Origin: Planctomycetota bacterium | GTDB taxonomy: Bacteria > Planctomycetota > Planctomycetia > Pirellulales > Thermoguttaceae | Assembly (NCBI GenBank): GCA_021784975.1 | Contig: JAJYGU010000014.1 | Location: 1 to 10,237 of the forward strand | DNA length: 10,237 bases | Reading direction: 5' to 3' | In this document: in pieces, positions 1 to 6,715 of the stretch | How positions within the stretch are numbered: position 1 is the stretch's first letter | Layout: every line of letters starts with the position of its first letter | Position numbers and translations under genes: made by a program | Notes under the pieces: generated by a model | What the model was told of the DNA's origin: nothing | The model's database searches: none | What the model saw: only the letters and a program-made list of their open reading frames with translations

Positions 1-419
1 TCCGAATCCTCCATCGTCACGGCGTCGAAATTATCATCCATTGCGGCGATGTCGGAAGCGAAGTTGTCCCCCTGCTGCACGGCCTGAAGACCCATTTCGT
101 CCGCGGCAATATCGACGATCCCAGCGGGCTCCGCGAGGCCATCCACGAGCCCGCCCACGCCCTCCACGAACCAGTGGGAGTGCTTGAAGTCGAAGGCCGC
201 CGCATCGCCTTCCTGCACGGCCACGACCTCCGCCTGCTGCGGCACACCATCCATAGCGGGCATTACGATCTGGTGTGCCACGGCCATACCCACGCCTTCA
301 GCCAGGCCAAAGAGGGCGATACCCTGGTGCTCAACCCAGGCGCCGTCTCACACACCACCCAGCCCTCGCTGGCGGTGGTCGATCTGCCCTCGCTGGAGAT
401 CCAACAGATCCCGCTATGA
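1..419 (+). CDS. Metallophosphoesterase, YfcE/MJ0936 family (5' end outside window)
   Basis: This is the C-terminal 138 residues of a calcineurin-like phosphodiesterase of the small YfcE type, a dinuclear-metal enzyme that hydrolyses phosphodiesters. Reading from base 3 the frame is open to the TGA at 417-419. The family motifs appear in order: HCGD (metal-bridging Asp), GNID (the GNxD motif), HGHD, CHGHTHAF (the GHTH metal ligands) and LNPGAVS near the C-terminus. The first motif, the DxH of the N-terminal strand, lies before the window. The family is about 155-185 residues long, so only some 20-40 residues are missing. The protein has no signal peptide in the visible part and is expected to be cytoplasmic. 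Its natural substrate cannot be told from sequence. It converges on dgcA across a repeat-bearing spacer. An open frame beginning at 174 is only an internal Met of this gene. Confidence 0.9.
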   Translation, partial: RILHRHGVEIIIHCGDVGSEVVPLLHGLKTHFVRGNIDDPSGLREAIHEPAHALHEPVGVLEVEGRRIAFLHGHDLRLLRHTIHSGHYDLVCHGHTHAFSQAKEGDTLVLNPGAVSHTTQPSLAVVDLPSLEIQQIPL

Positions 420-448
420 GGGACGCCCCCCCGTCGGAGTCATTCTGA

Positions 449-547
449 GCGGCCGTCCAAAAACAAGTTGGGGACTGTCCCAATTTTCGTCCGACAAAAA
501 TGGGACTGTCCCCTTGGCGAAAGTGGAAGTTGTTGCTGGACGGCCGC
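449..547. mobile_element. 99-bp MITE-like palindromic element, copy 1
   Basis: The element begins GCGGCCGTCC and ends with its exact reverse complement GGACGGCCGC. Inside is a second inverted pair, GGGGACTGTCCC...AAAATGGGACTGTCCCC, separated by TTTTCGTCCGACAAA, so the whole unit can fold into a long imperfect hairpin. It is flanked by CTGAG on both sides (445-449 and 547-551), or TGA if only the bases outside the terminal repeats are counted. The second copy at 5058-5156 has the same length, differs at 7 of 99 positions and is flanked by CTAAG on both sides. It encodes no protein. It looks like a non-autonomous element moved in trans by a transposase elsewhere. A TNA-type duplication is typical of some IS5-family groups, but that link is inference. 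Confidence 0.75.
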
Positions 548-608
548 TGAGCGTAGCGAAGGATCCAGCCTATCCTCGGATTCGGCGCCGCACTGCGTAA
601 TGACTCGG

Positions 609-719
609 TTACGCTACTGGCCGATTTCGTTGCCCCTGGCGACGACCGAAGAAGTAAGAATCGCCGAAGCCGCCGCCAATCAATAGGATGCCGGTGCTGA
701 ATAGGGCCGGGTGCCGCAT
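609..719 (-). CDS. Possible 36-residue hydrophobic small protein
   Basis: The ATG at 719 opens a 36-codon frame ending at TAA (611-609). The product starts MRHPALFSTGILLIGGGFGD and ends in a basic tail with GRRQGQRNRP. It has one hydrophobic, glycine-rich stretch (about residues 5-16) followed by positive charge, as in very small membrane proteins. Against it, there is no clear Shine-Dalgarno sequence and other frames are also open across this spacer. I do not recognise a family. It may be chance. Confidence 0.2.
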   Translation of the reverse strand: MRHPALFSTGILLIGGGFGDSYFFGRRQGQRNRPVA

Positions 720-753
720 TGCCAGTGGGCCGCAAAGCACACGAATCCGAGAC

Positions 754-807
754 CGCGGGTTGCGCTGCGCTCCACCCGCGCTATTCGAAGGTGACCGCTA
801 CGCGGTC
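754..807. repeat. Two short palindromes in the spacer
   Basis: A 7-bp stem CGCGGGT/ACCCGCG (754-760 with 774-780, 13-base loop) is followed by GACCGC-TAC-GCGGTC (793-807). Neither is followed by a T-run, so a terminator role is weak for either strand. They look like intergenic palindromic repeat debris. No second copy is present in this window. Confidence 0.4.
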
Positions 808-936
808 GCAAAGGTGTCTCTGTCTCCTGGCGGCACTCTGGCTGCACGTTCCGTCCATCGGTGCGGGCCGGAGAATTCATTGGTTTACCATTCCGCCAGG
901 AATTCTTGCCGCACACAGTTGTCCTTGAACAGCCAT

Positions 937-1956
937 TTACGCGCGCAGCAACCGCACCCCGCAGCCGTTTTCGTGGGGATAGATGACTCGGCCCTGTTCA
1001 ATCCGCACGCCGCTGGCGAGGTCGCCCGCCAATAGCAATGCACCGTCCATGTCGACGTAATCCAACAGCGGCAGCAATTGGGCGATGGCTGAAATGCTCA
1101 CCGTCGACTCGGTCATGCAGCCTACCATGGTCCGCAGCCCAAGCTGCCGCGCGCGGGCGATCATTCGCCGGGCCGGCGTGAGCCCGCCGCACTTGATGAG
1201 CTTGATATTGACGCCGTGAAAGCACTTGGCGCAGTGGTCCACATCGGCCTCGATGCGGCAACTCTCGTCGGCGATGATCGGCAGGGCCGACTCGCGGTAG
1301 AGGCGGCGCATGCCTTCCCAGTCGTCCGGCGGAAGCGGCTGTTCGAGGAACTCTACCCCGAGTGGTTTGAGCGCCGCCGCCTTGGCAATCGCTTCGTCCA
1401 CGCCCCAGGCACAATTCGCATCGACGCGGAACACGGCCCGGGTGTGCCGCCGCAAGGTCCGCACGATCTCCAGATCGCGCGACGTGCCTAACTTGATCTT
1501 GTAGATCGGCCAATTGGGAAACTCGTGGAGCTTTTCAACCATCACTTCGACGGTGTCGATGCCAATAGTGATGTCGGTCAGTGGCAGGTTCTCCAGACCG
1601 AGACCCCACAGCTTCCATACCGCCGCGCCGCGGAGCTTGCCCCAGAGATCGTGGGCCGCCATGTCGATGGCGCAGAGGGCAAATCGCGCGTCGACCAGCT
1701 TCGGATAAAGGTCATCCCAAAGCACGGCAGGCTCGCCGAGCACGCTGGCCTCGATCTGCCCCCGCACCCGCTCGATCGCCTCGGTGATACTTTGAGTGCT
1801 TGCCTGGTAGTATGCAGTCTCCGGTGTCTCCCCGTAGCCCACCTGCCCGTCCTGCTCCAATGCGACCACCACCAGCCGCTGAACGCTGGTAGTTCCGCGT
1901 GCGATCGTGAAGGGGTGCTTCAGCGGAAGCTCAAAGCGATGGAGGGTGAGTTTCAT
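937..1956 (-). CDS. dgcA: Enolase-superfamily dipeptide epimerase / N-acetyl-D-glutamate racemase
   Basis: This 339-residue enolase-superfamily protein belongs to the muconate-lactonizing/dipeptide-epimerase subgroup. It has the N-terminal capping domain (about 1-105) and then the barrel with the expected catalytic set: YKIKLG (Lys153/Lys155), VDAN (Asp179), FLEQP (Glu205), IADES (Asp230), KLIK (Lys252/Lys255) and DMDG (302-305). Asp179, Glu205 and Asp230 should bind Mg2+; paired lysines do the proton transfers. Beside a DUF1611 gene, this family is described as DgcA, which interconverts N-acetyl-D- and N-acetyl-L-glutamate; L-Ala-D/L-Glu epimerase activity is the older prediction. The ATG at 1956 overlaps the dgcN stop as ATGA, which implies translational coupling. 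A longer open frame back to 2130 lies inside dgcN and was rejected. Family is certain, substrate less so. Confidence 0.85.
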   Translation of the reverse strand: MKLTLHRFELPLKHPFTIARGTTSVQRLVVVALEQDGQVGYGETPETAYYQASTQSITEAIERVRGQIEASVLGEPAVLWDDLYPKLVDARFALCAIDMAAHDLWGKLRGAAVWKLWGLGLENLPLTDITIGIDTVEVMVEKLHEFPNWPIYKIKLGTSRDLEIVRTLRRHTRAVFRVDANCAWGVDEAIAKAAALKPLGVEFLEQPLPPDDWEGMRRLYRESALPIIADESCRIEADVDHCAKCFHGVNIKLIKCGGLTPARRMIARARQLGLRTMVGCMTESTVSISAIAQLLPLLDYVDMDGALLLAGDLASGVRIEQGRVIYPHENGCGVRLLRA

Positions 1957-2999
1957 CTGAATCGCAACTGCTTCTTTAGCCCCAGCACCGCCTCCACCAG
2001 CTTTTCCGGGCCGTGACGGATGACGTCGCAGGCGGGCAGACCGAGCCGCCGCCCGACTTGCTGGCATTCCGCCGCCACCGCCTCGTCGGAAAACCTTTGA
2101 CCGTTGACCGCCACCCCGATCACCCGGCAAGGGTGCATGATATTGGCCGACGTCTCATAGTATTCAACCACCTTTTCCAGCGGCGGCAATGGGATGCTCT
2201 CCATGCCGAAGATGGTCGTGCGGCCCATTTCATAGCACAGGACCAGGCCGTGGGGCATCAGCCCGTGCAGCAATCCCAAGGTAACGCACGAATAACGCGG
2301 ATGAAACAGGCTCCCTTGTCCTTCCACCACGATCACCTGGTGCTGCTGGTTGGCCAACACCAGCTTCTCGGCCGCCCCGGCCACGAAATCGGAAATCACC
2401 CGGTCGATCGGGCAGCCGCCGCCGGCTACCAGGATGCCGGTTTGACCGGTGGCCACAAAGGCCGCGTCCACCCCGGCCCGCTTCAAACCCTCGGACAGCT
2501 CCACGCTGGCGACCATCTTGCCGCAGCTACAGTCGTTGGCGATGGTGTGAATCCGCAGGCAATCTTCCCGAATGCCCAAGCGATTGGCCACGTCGTGCTC
2601 GTCATTGTCGCGGACATCGATCAGCCGCACGCCCTGTTCAGCGGCCGACTGGCGGAACTCGGCATCGTCGCGCAGCAGATCGTGCAGGCCGGAGACGATA
2701 GTCATTTTCCGGGCGATGGCTTCGAGGATGATCGGCCGCCAGTGCCGCGGGACCTTGCCGCCGGGCGGGGCAATGCCGATCACCAGCCTATCCGCCTCCG
2801 GAGCGTCCGCCAGTGAAGCCACGAACGGGATTCGCCCGCCGACGCCGAAGACCTCTTGGCAGGTCTTGCCGGCCGATTGCCGATCCAGGACGGCTACCAC
2901 TTGCTGCGGCCGATAGCGGACCAGGCAAATGGCCGTTTTGGCGGTGTGCAGATCGTTGTGCCCATCGGTGATGATGAGCATGCGGCCTTGCGGCAACAT
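1953..2999 (-). CDS. dgcN: DUF1611 protein, D-glutamate N-acetyltransferase family
   Basis: This 348-residue protein is a full-length DUF1611 member. It has an N-terminal Rossmann-like half (about 1-145) and a C-terminal P-loop-like half with NDCSCGKM (155-162), ATGQTGILVAGGG (183-195), VIVVEGQGSLFHPRYS (222-237), and TLGLLHG just after. DUF1611 proteins beside the enolase-like partner have been described as DgcN, which acetylates D-glutamate using acetyl-CoA; DgcA then converts the product to N-acetyl-L-glutamate. That would let the cell use D-Glu, for example from peptidoglycan. The stop overlaps the dgcA start by ATGA, and the ATPase stop lies 10 bases upstream, so all three genes are probably one transcript. 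ATG at 2999 was chosen; an in-frame ATG at 2981 is equally possible because neither has a strong ribosome binding site. An upstream extension to 3137 runs inside the ATPase gene and was rejected. Confidence 0.85.
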   Translation of the reverse strand: MLPQGRMLIITDGHNDLHTAKTAICLVRYRPQQVVAVLDRQSAGKTCQEVFGVGGRIPFVASLADAPEADRLVIGIAPPGGKVPRHWRPIILEAIARKMTIVSGLHDLLRDDAEFRQSAAEQGVRLIDVRDNDEHDVANRLGIREDCLRIHTIANDCSCGKMVASVELSEGLKRAGVDAAFVATGQTGILVAGGGCPIDRVISDFVAGAAEKLVLANQQHQVIVVEGQGSLFHPRYSCVTLGLLHGLMPHGLVLCYEMGRTTIFGMESIPLPPLEKVVEYYETSANIMHPCRVIGVAVNGQRFSDEAVAAECQQVGRRLGLPACDVIRHGPEKLVEAVLGLKKQLRFR

Positions 3000-3009
3000 A
3001 GCGTTCACA

Positions 3010-3816
3010 CTAGGCCACTCCGCCCAACTCTTGGTAGGCTGCCTCGACCAGGCCGGCGTCGATGTGCTGCAAGTTCTGGCCGGCCCCGGCCAGCAGGGCC
3101 AGATCGGCCAGTTGCGAGACCCGCCGCGGGATGCCATGCGTCAATTCGTGCAGCTTGGTCACCGCCGGCTCGGCAAACACCGGCGCCTTCCGGCCTGCCC
3201 GCGCCAACGAACTGATTAAGAACTGCTGCGTGTCGGCCGGCTCCCAAGGCTCGACCTCGATCCGCAGCTCCACCAAATCGAGCAAGTGCGGGTCGAGCTT
3301 GCGCATCCCTTCGGGCCGGCCGGCCAAGACCAGCGTCAGCCGCAACTCCGGCGCCGCCTGGCAGCGCGCCAGCCGGGCGACCTGGATCAGCACCTCGGCG
3401 TCCGCCTGGTCGACGTCGTCGAACAAGGCCACCGTTTCTAGTTGCTGATAGCAGAACTCGCGCAAACGGTCGGTCAACAGCCGCCAAAGCCTGCCCGTCG
3501 TCGCGGCCGTCGCCGGATTCAGTCCCCAGGCGGTCGCCAGTTGCCAAAGGAACTCGTCGGGCTCGACGCCCAGCAGACTGAGCCTGGCAACCGGACGCCG
3601 ACCTTGCTGAAGCTGATGCCCAAACAGTTCCAATAACCACGACTTGCCGCTGCCCGAGGGTCCCAAGAGGACTCCCAGCCGCCGCCGCTGGTCGACCAGG
3701 AATTGCAGCCGGGCAAGGGCCTCCTCGTGGGTCGGGCCGGCGTAGAAGAACTCCGCCGCCACGCAGCCCAAGAACGGCGACTTGTGCAACCCCCAATGCG
3801 ACTGATACATCGCCAT
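3010..3816 (-). CDS. ExeA/GspA-type AAA ATPase
   Basis: This 268-residue AAA ATPase starts MAMYQSHWGL.KSPF, the usual opening of ExeA/GspA and related MSHA/transposition-type ATPases. It has Walker A GPSGSGKS (52-59), Walker B VALFDDVDQ (129-137), a sensor-1-like strand LTLVLAGRPEG (161-170) and a sensor-2 motif GIPRRV (228-233). No transmembrane segment or C-terminal peptidoglycan-binding domain is present, unlike full ExeA, so it should be a cytoplasmic ATPase. It is the first gene of the dgcN-dgcA operon. Its role there is unknown; a link to peptidoglycan-derived D-Glu is speculation. The ATG at 3816 was chosen over the one at 3855 because GGGAGG (3821-3826) sits four bases upstream and homologues begin near MYxxHWGL. 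Confidence 0.85.
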   Translation of the reverse strand: MAMYQSHWGLHKSPFLGCVAAEFFYAGPTHEEALARLQFLVDQRRRLGVLLGPSGSGKSWLLELFGHQLQQGRRPVARLSLLGVEPDEFLWQLATAWGLNPATAATTGRLWRLLTDRLREFCYQQLETVALFDDVDQADAEVLIQVARLARCQAAPELRLTLVLAGRPEGMRKLDPHLLDLVELRIEVEPWEPADTQQFLISSLARAGRKAPVFAEPAVTKLHELTHGIPRRVSQLADLALLAGAGQNLQHIDAGLVEAAYQELGGVA

Positions 3817-3884
3817 CCGACCTCCCGTATATCTTGTAGATTCGGTAAAATCCATGCGACAACTTGAACCCGAGCTGACAATCC
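3817..3884. promoter_or_regulatory. Divergent intergenic region for the ATPase-dgcNA operon and rsmE
   Basis: These 68 bases separate two divergent start codons, so promoters for both directions should lie here or extend slightly into the genes. No good consensus box pair is visible. On the minus strand TTGTCG (3857-3862) and TACAAG (3833-3838) are 18 bases apart, a weak candidate. On the plus strand TAAAAT (3845-3850) is a possible -10 without a good -35. I see no operator palindrome. Confidence 0.35.
3821..3826 (-). promoter_or_regulatory. Ribosome binding site setting the ATPase start
   Basis: On the minus strand this reads GGGAGG, followed by TCGG and then ATG at 3816. It is the strongest Shine-Dalgarno sequence near this start and supports 3816 over the upstream ATG at 3855. 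Confidence 0.7.
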
Positions 3885-4601
3885 ATGTCCAACCGCTACT
3901 TCAGCGACTCCCCGTTATCGGTTGGACCAGCGTTGCTGGCCGGGCCCGAAGCGCACCACTTGATTCACGTCATGCGGGCCGTTCGCGGGCTGCGCATCGT
4001 GCTGTTCGATGGCGGCGGGGCGGAGTTTCCCGCCGTGGTGGAACGGGTCGGCCGCGACCAGGTCGAACTGGACGTCCTTGCCCGGGAAGAGGTCGATCGG
4101 GAGCTTCCTTTCGCGGTGACTCTCGGCGTCGCCGTCCCCAAAGGCGACCGTCAGAGATGGCTGGTCGAGAAGGCGGTGGAGCTGGGGGTGACGCGGCTGG
4201 TGCCCCTGTGGACCCAACGGGGCGTGGCCCAGCCGGTTCAACAGGCGATCGCTCGGCTCCGTCGGGCGGTGATCGAGGCCTCCAAGCAATGCGGCCGCAA
4301 CCGGCTGATGGCCGTCGGAGAGCCTCATTCCTGGCTCGATTACCTGCAACGGGCCCCGACCACGTCCGGTCGGTGGCTTGCCCAGCCCAAAGGCTTCCAC
4401 AAGGGCGTCCCGTTGTTCGCGACTGACGGCCCGTCAGAGCAGTATTGGCTGGCCGTGGGGCCGGAAGGAGGCCTCTCCTCGGCCGAGGTATCGCTGGCCG
4501 TGGCCGCCGGCTGGCATACCGTCGATCTGGGGCCGCGGATCCTCCGCGTGGAAACGGCCGCCCTGCTGTTGGCGTCGCTGGTCACGCAACTGGTGGCTTG
4601 A
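3885..4601 (+). CDS. rsmE: 16S rRNA (uracil-1498-N3)-methyltransferase RsmE
   Basis: This 238-residue protein matches RsmE in length and motif order. It has an N-terminal PUA-like domain (about 1-70, with HHLIHVMRAVRG at 24-35 like the family's HL.VLR..G) and a C-terminal SPOUT/trefoil-knot domain. The latter carries KGDRQRWLVEKAVELGV (86-102), EASKQCGRNRL (131-141), VGPEGG (191-196) and LGPRILRVETAAL (215-227), the knot and S-adenosylmethionine-binding elements. It methylates N3 of U1498 in 16S rRNA. The ATG at 3885 is the first in frame and gives the typical MSNRYF opening. It is divergent from the ATPase operon, and the small membrane protein gene follows 65 bases downstream on the same strand. 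Confidence 0.92.
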   Translation: MSNRYFSDSPLSVGPALLAGPEAHHLIHVMRAVRGLRIVLFDGGGAEFPAVVERVGRDQVELDVLAREEVDRELPFAVTLGVAVPKGDRQRWLVEKAVELGVTRLVPLWTQRGVAQPVQQAIARLRRAVIEASKQCGRNRLMAVGEPHSWLDYLQRAPTTSGRWLAQPKGFHKGVPLFATDGPSEQYWLAVGPEGGLSSAEVSLAVAAGWHTVDLGPRILRVETAALLLASLVTQLVA

Positions 4602-4652
4602 CAGGCTGCCTGCCGCTCATCAAGATGACTGCGGGGGTTCCATCACATGGCA

Positions 4653-4658
4653 AGGGAG
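4653..4658 (+). promoter_or_regulatory. Ribosome binding site setting the GlsB-like start
   Basis: AGGGAG lies eight bases before the ATG at 4667. The next in-frame ATG at 4673 would be too far away (14 bases), so this site decides the start. Confidence 0.65.
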
Positions 4659-4666
4659 ACCGGTGG

Positions 4667-5005
4667 ATGCATATGCATATCTCTTCCGGTGAAGTGATTA
4701 CCTGGCTCATTGTCGGCGCCCTGGCGGGTACGTTGGCCGGTATGTTGGTGAAGCGCCGCAAGCAGGGCTTCGGCCATCTGGTCAACCTCGGCGTCGGTCT
4801 GATCGGCGCATTGATTGGCGGGTTCCTCTTCAAGATCCTGGATATCAAACTCGGCGTCCTGGGATCGATCACCGTCAATCTTCAAGAGGTAGTGGCCGGC
4901 GTGGTCGGCTCGCTGCTGTTCCTGGCGGTCATTGGGGCCGCGAAAATGCAGTGGGCGCGAAGGAAGGCGGCCAAGTCCGCCGCGCCACCCGCGCCGCGTA
5001 AGTAG
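4667..5005 (+). CDS. GlsB/YeaQ/YmgE family small membrane protein
   Basis: This 112-residue protein has three predicted transmembrane segments (about 9-28, 37-58 and 71-92) rich in glycine and small residues. It has the family pattern WLIVGALAGTLAGMLVK, then GLIGALIGGFLF, then EVVAGVVGSLLFL. The C-terminus is a basic, Pro/Ala-rich cytoplasmic tail (93-112). The family is annotated as transglycosylase-associated or stress-induced membrane proteins; the molecular function is not known and no catalytic motif is visible. The usual length is about 80-115 residues, so this copy is complete. The start follows a clear AGGGAG. A longer open frame back to 4445 runs inside rsmE and was rejected. It may be co-transcribed with rsmE or have its own promoter. 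Confidence 0.85.
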   Translation: MHMHISSGEVITWLIVGALAGTLAGMLVKRRKQGFGHLVNLGVGLIGALIGGFLFKILDIKLGVLGSITVNLQEVVAGVVGSLLFLAVIGAAKMQWARRKAAKSAAPPAPRK

Positions 5006-5012
5006 CCCCGAG

Positions 5013-5047
5013 GGACGCCGGCTGCGTCATCGCAACCCGCGGCGTCC
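5013..5047 (+). terminator. GC-rich hairpin after the GlsB-like gene, possible terminator
   Basis: GGACGCCG (5013-5020) pairs with CGGCGTCC (5040-5047), and inner GCG/CGC can extend the stem around a TCAT loop. It starts eight bases after the stop codon. There is no T-run after it, so an intrinsic terminator of the classical kind is not shown; it may only stall transcription or protect the mRNA end. Confidence 0.4.
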
Positions 5048-5057
5048 GCGCGGCTAA

Positions 5058-5156
5058 GCGGCCGTCCAAGAACAAGTTGGGGACTGTCCCAATTTTCGTC
5101 CGACGAAAATGGGACTGTCCCCTTGGCGAAAGTGGAACTTATTAACGGACGGCCGC
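5058..5156. mobile_element. 99-bp MITE-like palindromic element, copy 2
   Basis: Same structure as the copy at 449-547: terminal GCGGCCGTCC/GGACGGCCGC, with the inner GGGGACTGTCCC pair around TTTTCGTCCGACGAAA. The two copies share 92 of 99 bases, and five of the seven differences cluster at 5138-5146, near the right end. The outer arms pair further in this copy (AACAAGTT with AACTTATT). It is flanked by CTAAG on both sides (5054-5058 and 5156-5160), i.e. a TAA duplication outside the terminal repeats. It sits between the GlsB-like gene and the TPR gene, and an open frame starting at 5123 inside it is not a gene start. Confidence 0.75.
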
Positions 5157-5419
5157 TAAGTCTTGTGGCCGTCCTCGCTTACGCTTCGCCTTACGATGCG
5201 GCGGTGAATAATCCCGGTTTATGCGAGCAGAAACGGTTGTGCGGGCTGTGCCGGCGGCTTCTGGCCGTCATAACCGGCGCCGGCGGTTTTCGCTCAGCGC
5301 CGCCGGAAAATTCGGCCGATCGGTCACACAAGGAGCAGTCAGCCGTTCCTCGGGAACTGCCCGCTTCTGCGCACCCTTGGACACAAAACTCGGTACCGGC
5401 CCCGGACTATGACCCAACC
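5157..5419 (+). promoter_or_regulatory. Leader of the export operon with competing stem-loops
   Basis: This upstream region of the TPR gene should carry the promoter of the exopolysaccharide unit, though no clear consensus boxes are seen. CCGGCGG occurs twice (5251-5257 and 5280-5286), and either copy can pair with a single CCGCCGG at 5300-5306. The nearer pairing leaves a 13-base loop. AAGGAG at 5330-5335 looks like a Shine-Dalgarno sequence but no start codon follows at a useful distance. A structured leader is possible but unproven. Confidence 0.3.
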
Positions 5420-6712
5420 ATGCATGCTCACCGGATCATGATGCCCTCCAGGCTAATCGTAGCGGTTGTAGCGGCGGCAACGGCACTGGGCCTCGCCTCC
5501 CGGTCCTCGGCGGCCGACGCCGATCGTGCCTCGGCCACGGGCATGCTGCCGGCAGCCCAGGCCCGTCCGCAGGCAGACACCCAGCCGGACAAGGCCGCCT
5601 TATCGGAATGGATGTCGCCGGTCGAGGTGCTCGCTCCGGTCACGGCCCCGACGACAATCGCTACGGCAGCGGCAAGGCCCGCGCCCCCCGCGCCGGGCGG
5701 GTTTGGGACCGCTTCTCCGTTGCCGACGGCCGACGCCGAGGCCGCCCGATCCGAGCAGTTGGAGCGGGTTGCCCAGGAGGCCGATCGGCACACCCGGCAC
5801 GGCTGCGAGCTGGCCGAACGCGGCGCCCCGTTCGCCGCCCGGGCCGAGTTCCTCTCCGCCCTCCAGTTGCTTGCCGAAGGCCTGGACACCGAACACAACA
5901 CCACCTTCCATTCGCGTGCCCTGGCGGCGGCCTGCACGGCCATGAAAGAGGCCGACGATTTTCTCCCGCGCCAGGAGGGCCTCGAAGCCGATAGGGACCT
6001 GCCCGGCATCCTTCAGACCCACACCACGCCGGTGCTGAAAGACCGCGCCGGCCGGCTGACGCCGCTGGCGGCCCTGAAGTGCTATTTCACCTTCGCCCAG
6101 GAGCAGTTCGCCGCCGCTGCCGGACATGAGGTGGCCGGTTCGATGGCCCTGCACGGCCTGGGGAAACTGCACGCCTCCTTGACCAACAACAAGGCGATTC
6201 ACATCCTGGCCCCCGAGCCGAAGGCCATGGTCTATTATCAAGCCGCCCTGCTGGTCTACCCGGGCAACTTCCTGGCGGCCAACGATCTGGGCGTCTTGCT
6301 GGCCCGCTACGCACGTTATGCCGATGCCCGGGCGGTGCTCGAATACGGGCTGGCGCTGCACCCGCAGTCGGCCGGCTGGCACAACCTGTCGGTCGTGTAT
6401 CGACAGCTCGGAGCGGCTGCCTTGGCGGCCCAAGCCGCCCAGCGGGCCGGGCAGACCTACCAGGCCGAGATGGCCCAGGGCCGTGCCGCGCCGGCCGGCA
6501 GTCGCCCCCAAGTCCAATGGCTCGATCCGGCCGCCTTTGCACAGACCTCCACCAACGCCCCCAGTAGCCCGGCGGCCATCGCGCCGGCCACGCCGGCTGT
6601 GGCCGCCCAACCGGCGACGCCCGCCGCACCGCGGAGTCCTCACTCGCCGGCAGCCGCCACGTCGCCGAGCGTGGGCTGGCTTCCCGGCACGCCCCAAGAG
6701 ACACGAAGGTGA
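5420..6712 (+). CDS. Secreted TPR protein of an exopolysaccharide locus
   Basis: This 430-residue protein has a Sec-type signal peptide: a basic start, a hydrophobic core LIVAVVAAATALGLA (12-26) and probable cleavage near SRSSA-ADA. It should act in the periplasm or envelope. A low-complexity Ala/Pro segment follows (about 35-108), then an alpha-helical region. Clear TPR-like helices lie at about 267-345 (KAMVYYQAALLVYPGNFLAA, NDLGVLLARYARYADARAVL, WHNLSVVYRQLG). The C-terminus is Pro/Ala/Ser-rich (about 355-430). No catalytic motif is seen, so a scaffold role is likely. Its stop lies three bases before the start of the export gene, so the two are one operon. ATG at 5420 was chosen because the signal peptide starts there; ATGs at 5438 and 5441 are possible, and the open frame upstream to 5123 runs into the MITE copy. 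Confidence 0.7.
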   Translation: MHAHRIMMPSRLIVAVVAAATALGLASRSSAADADRASATGMLPAAQARPQADTQPDKAALSEWMSPVEVLAPVTAPTTIATAAARPAPPAPGGFGTASPLPTADAEAARSEQLERVAQEADRHTRHGCELAERGAPFAARAEFLSALQLLAEGLDTEHNTTFHSRALAAACTAMKEADDFLPRQEGLEADRDLPGILQTHTTPVLKDRAGRLTPLAALKCYFTFAQEQFAAAAGHEVAGSMALHGLGKLHASLTNNKAIHILAPEPKAMVYYQAALLVYPGNFLAANDLGVLLARYARYADARAVLEYGLALHPQSAGWHNLSVVYRQLGAAALAAQAAQRAGQTYQAEMAQGRAAPAGSRPQVQWLDPAAFAQTSTNAPSSPAAIAPATPAVAAQPATPAAPRSPHSPAAATSPSVGWLPGTPQETRR

Positions 6713-6715
6713 TGC

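Larger units (their letters stand above)
420..936. other. Repeat-rich spacer between convergent genes
   Basis: This spacer lies between the convergent metallophosphoesterase and dgcA stop codons. It holds the first 99-bp MITE-like element (449-547), a possible 36-residue ORF on the minus strand (609-719) and two short palindromes (754-807). Overlapping open frames exist on both strands, but none has a recognisable domain or a convincing ribosome binding site. No U-tract terminator is visible for either flanking gene. From about 810 to 936 I see nothing specific. Confidence 0.6.

Noticed and set aside
449..547. GGGGACTGTCCC repeats as a CRISPR array
   Set aside because: Units are scattered, inverted within themselves and not regularly spaced; no cas gene is present.
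1957..2130. N-terminal extension of dgcA
   Set aside because: The extra 58 residues are Gly/Arg-rich and overlap dgcN; the ATGA junction and the family N-terminus MKLTLHRFELPLKHPF support 1956.
2013..2816. 267-codon open frame on the plus strand
   Set aside because: It is antisense to dgcN, which has clear family motifs; the translation is low-complexity His/Arg/Gln-rich with no domain.
3005..3892. 295-codon open frame on the minus strand
   Set aside because: It overlaps the ATPase in another frame and translates to Arg/Gly/Ala-rich sequence typical of a GC-rich shadow.
5013..5156. Hairpin and MITE copy 2 as one long terminator
   Set aside because: The MITE copy has its own ends and flanking duplication and occurs elsewhere, so it is a separate inserted unit; no T-run follows either structure.
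5123..5419. N-terminal extension of the TPR protein starting in the MITE copy
   Set aside because: The extension would bury the signal peptide 100 residues inside the protein and starts within a mobile repeat.
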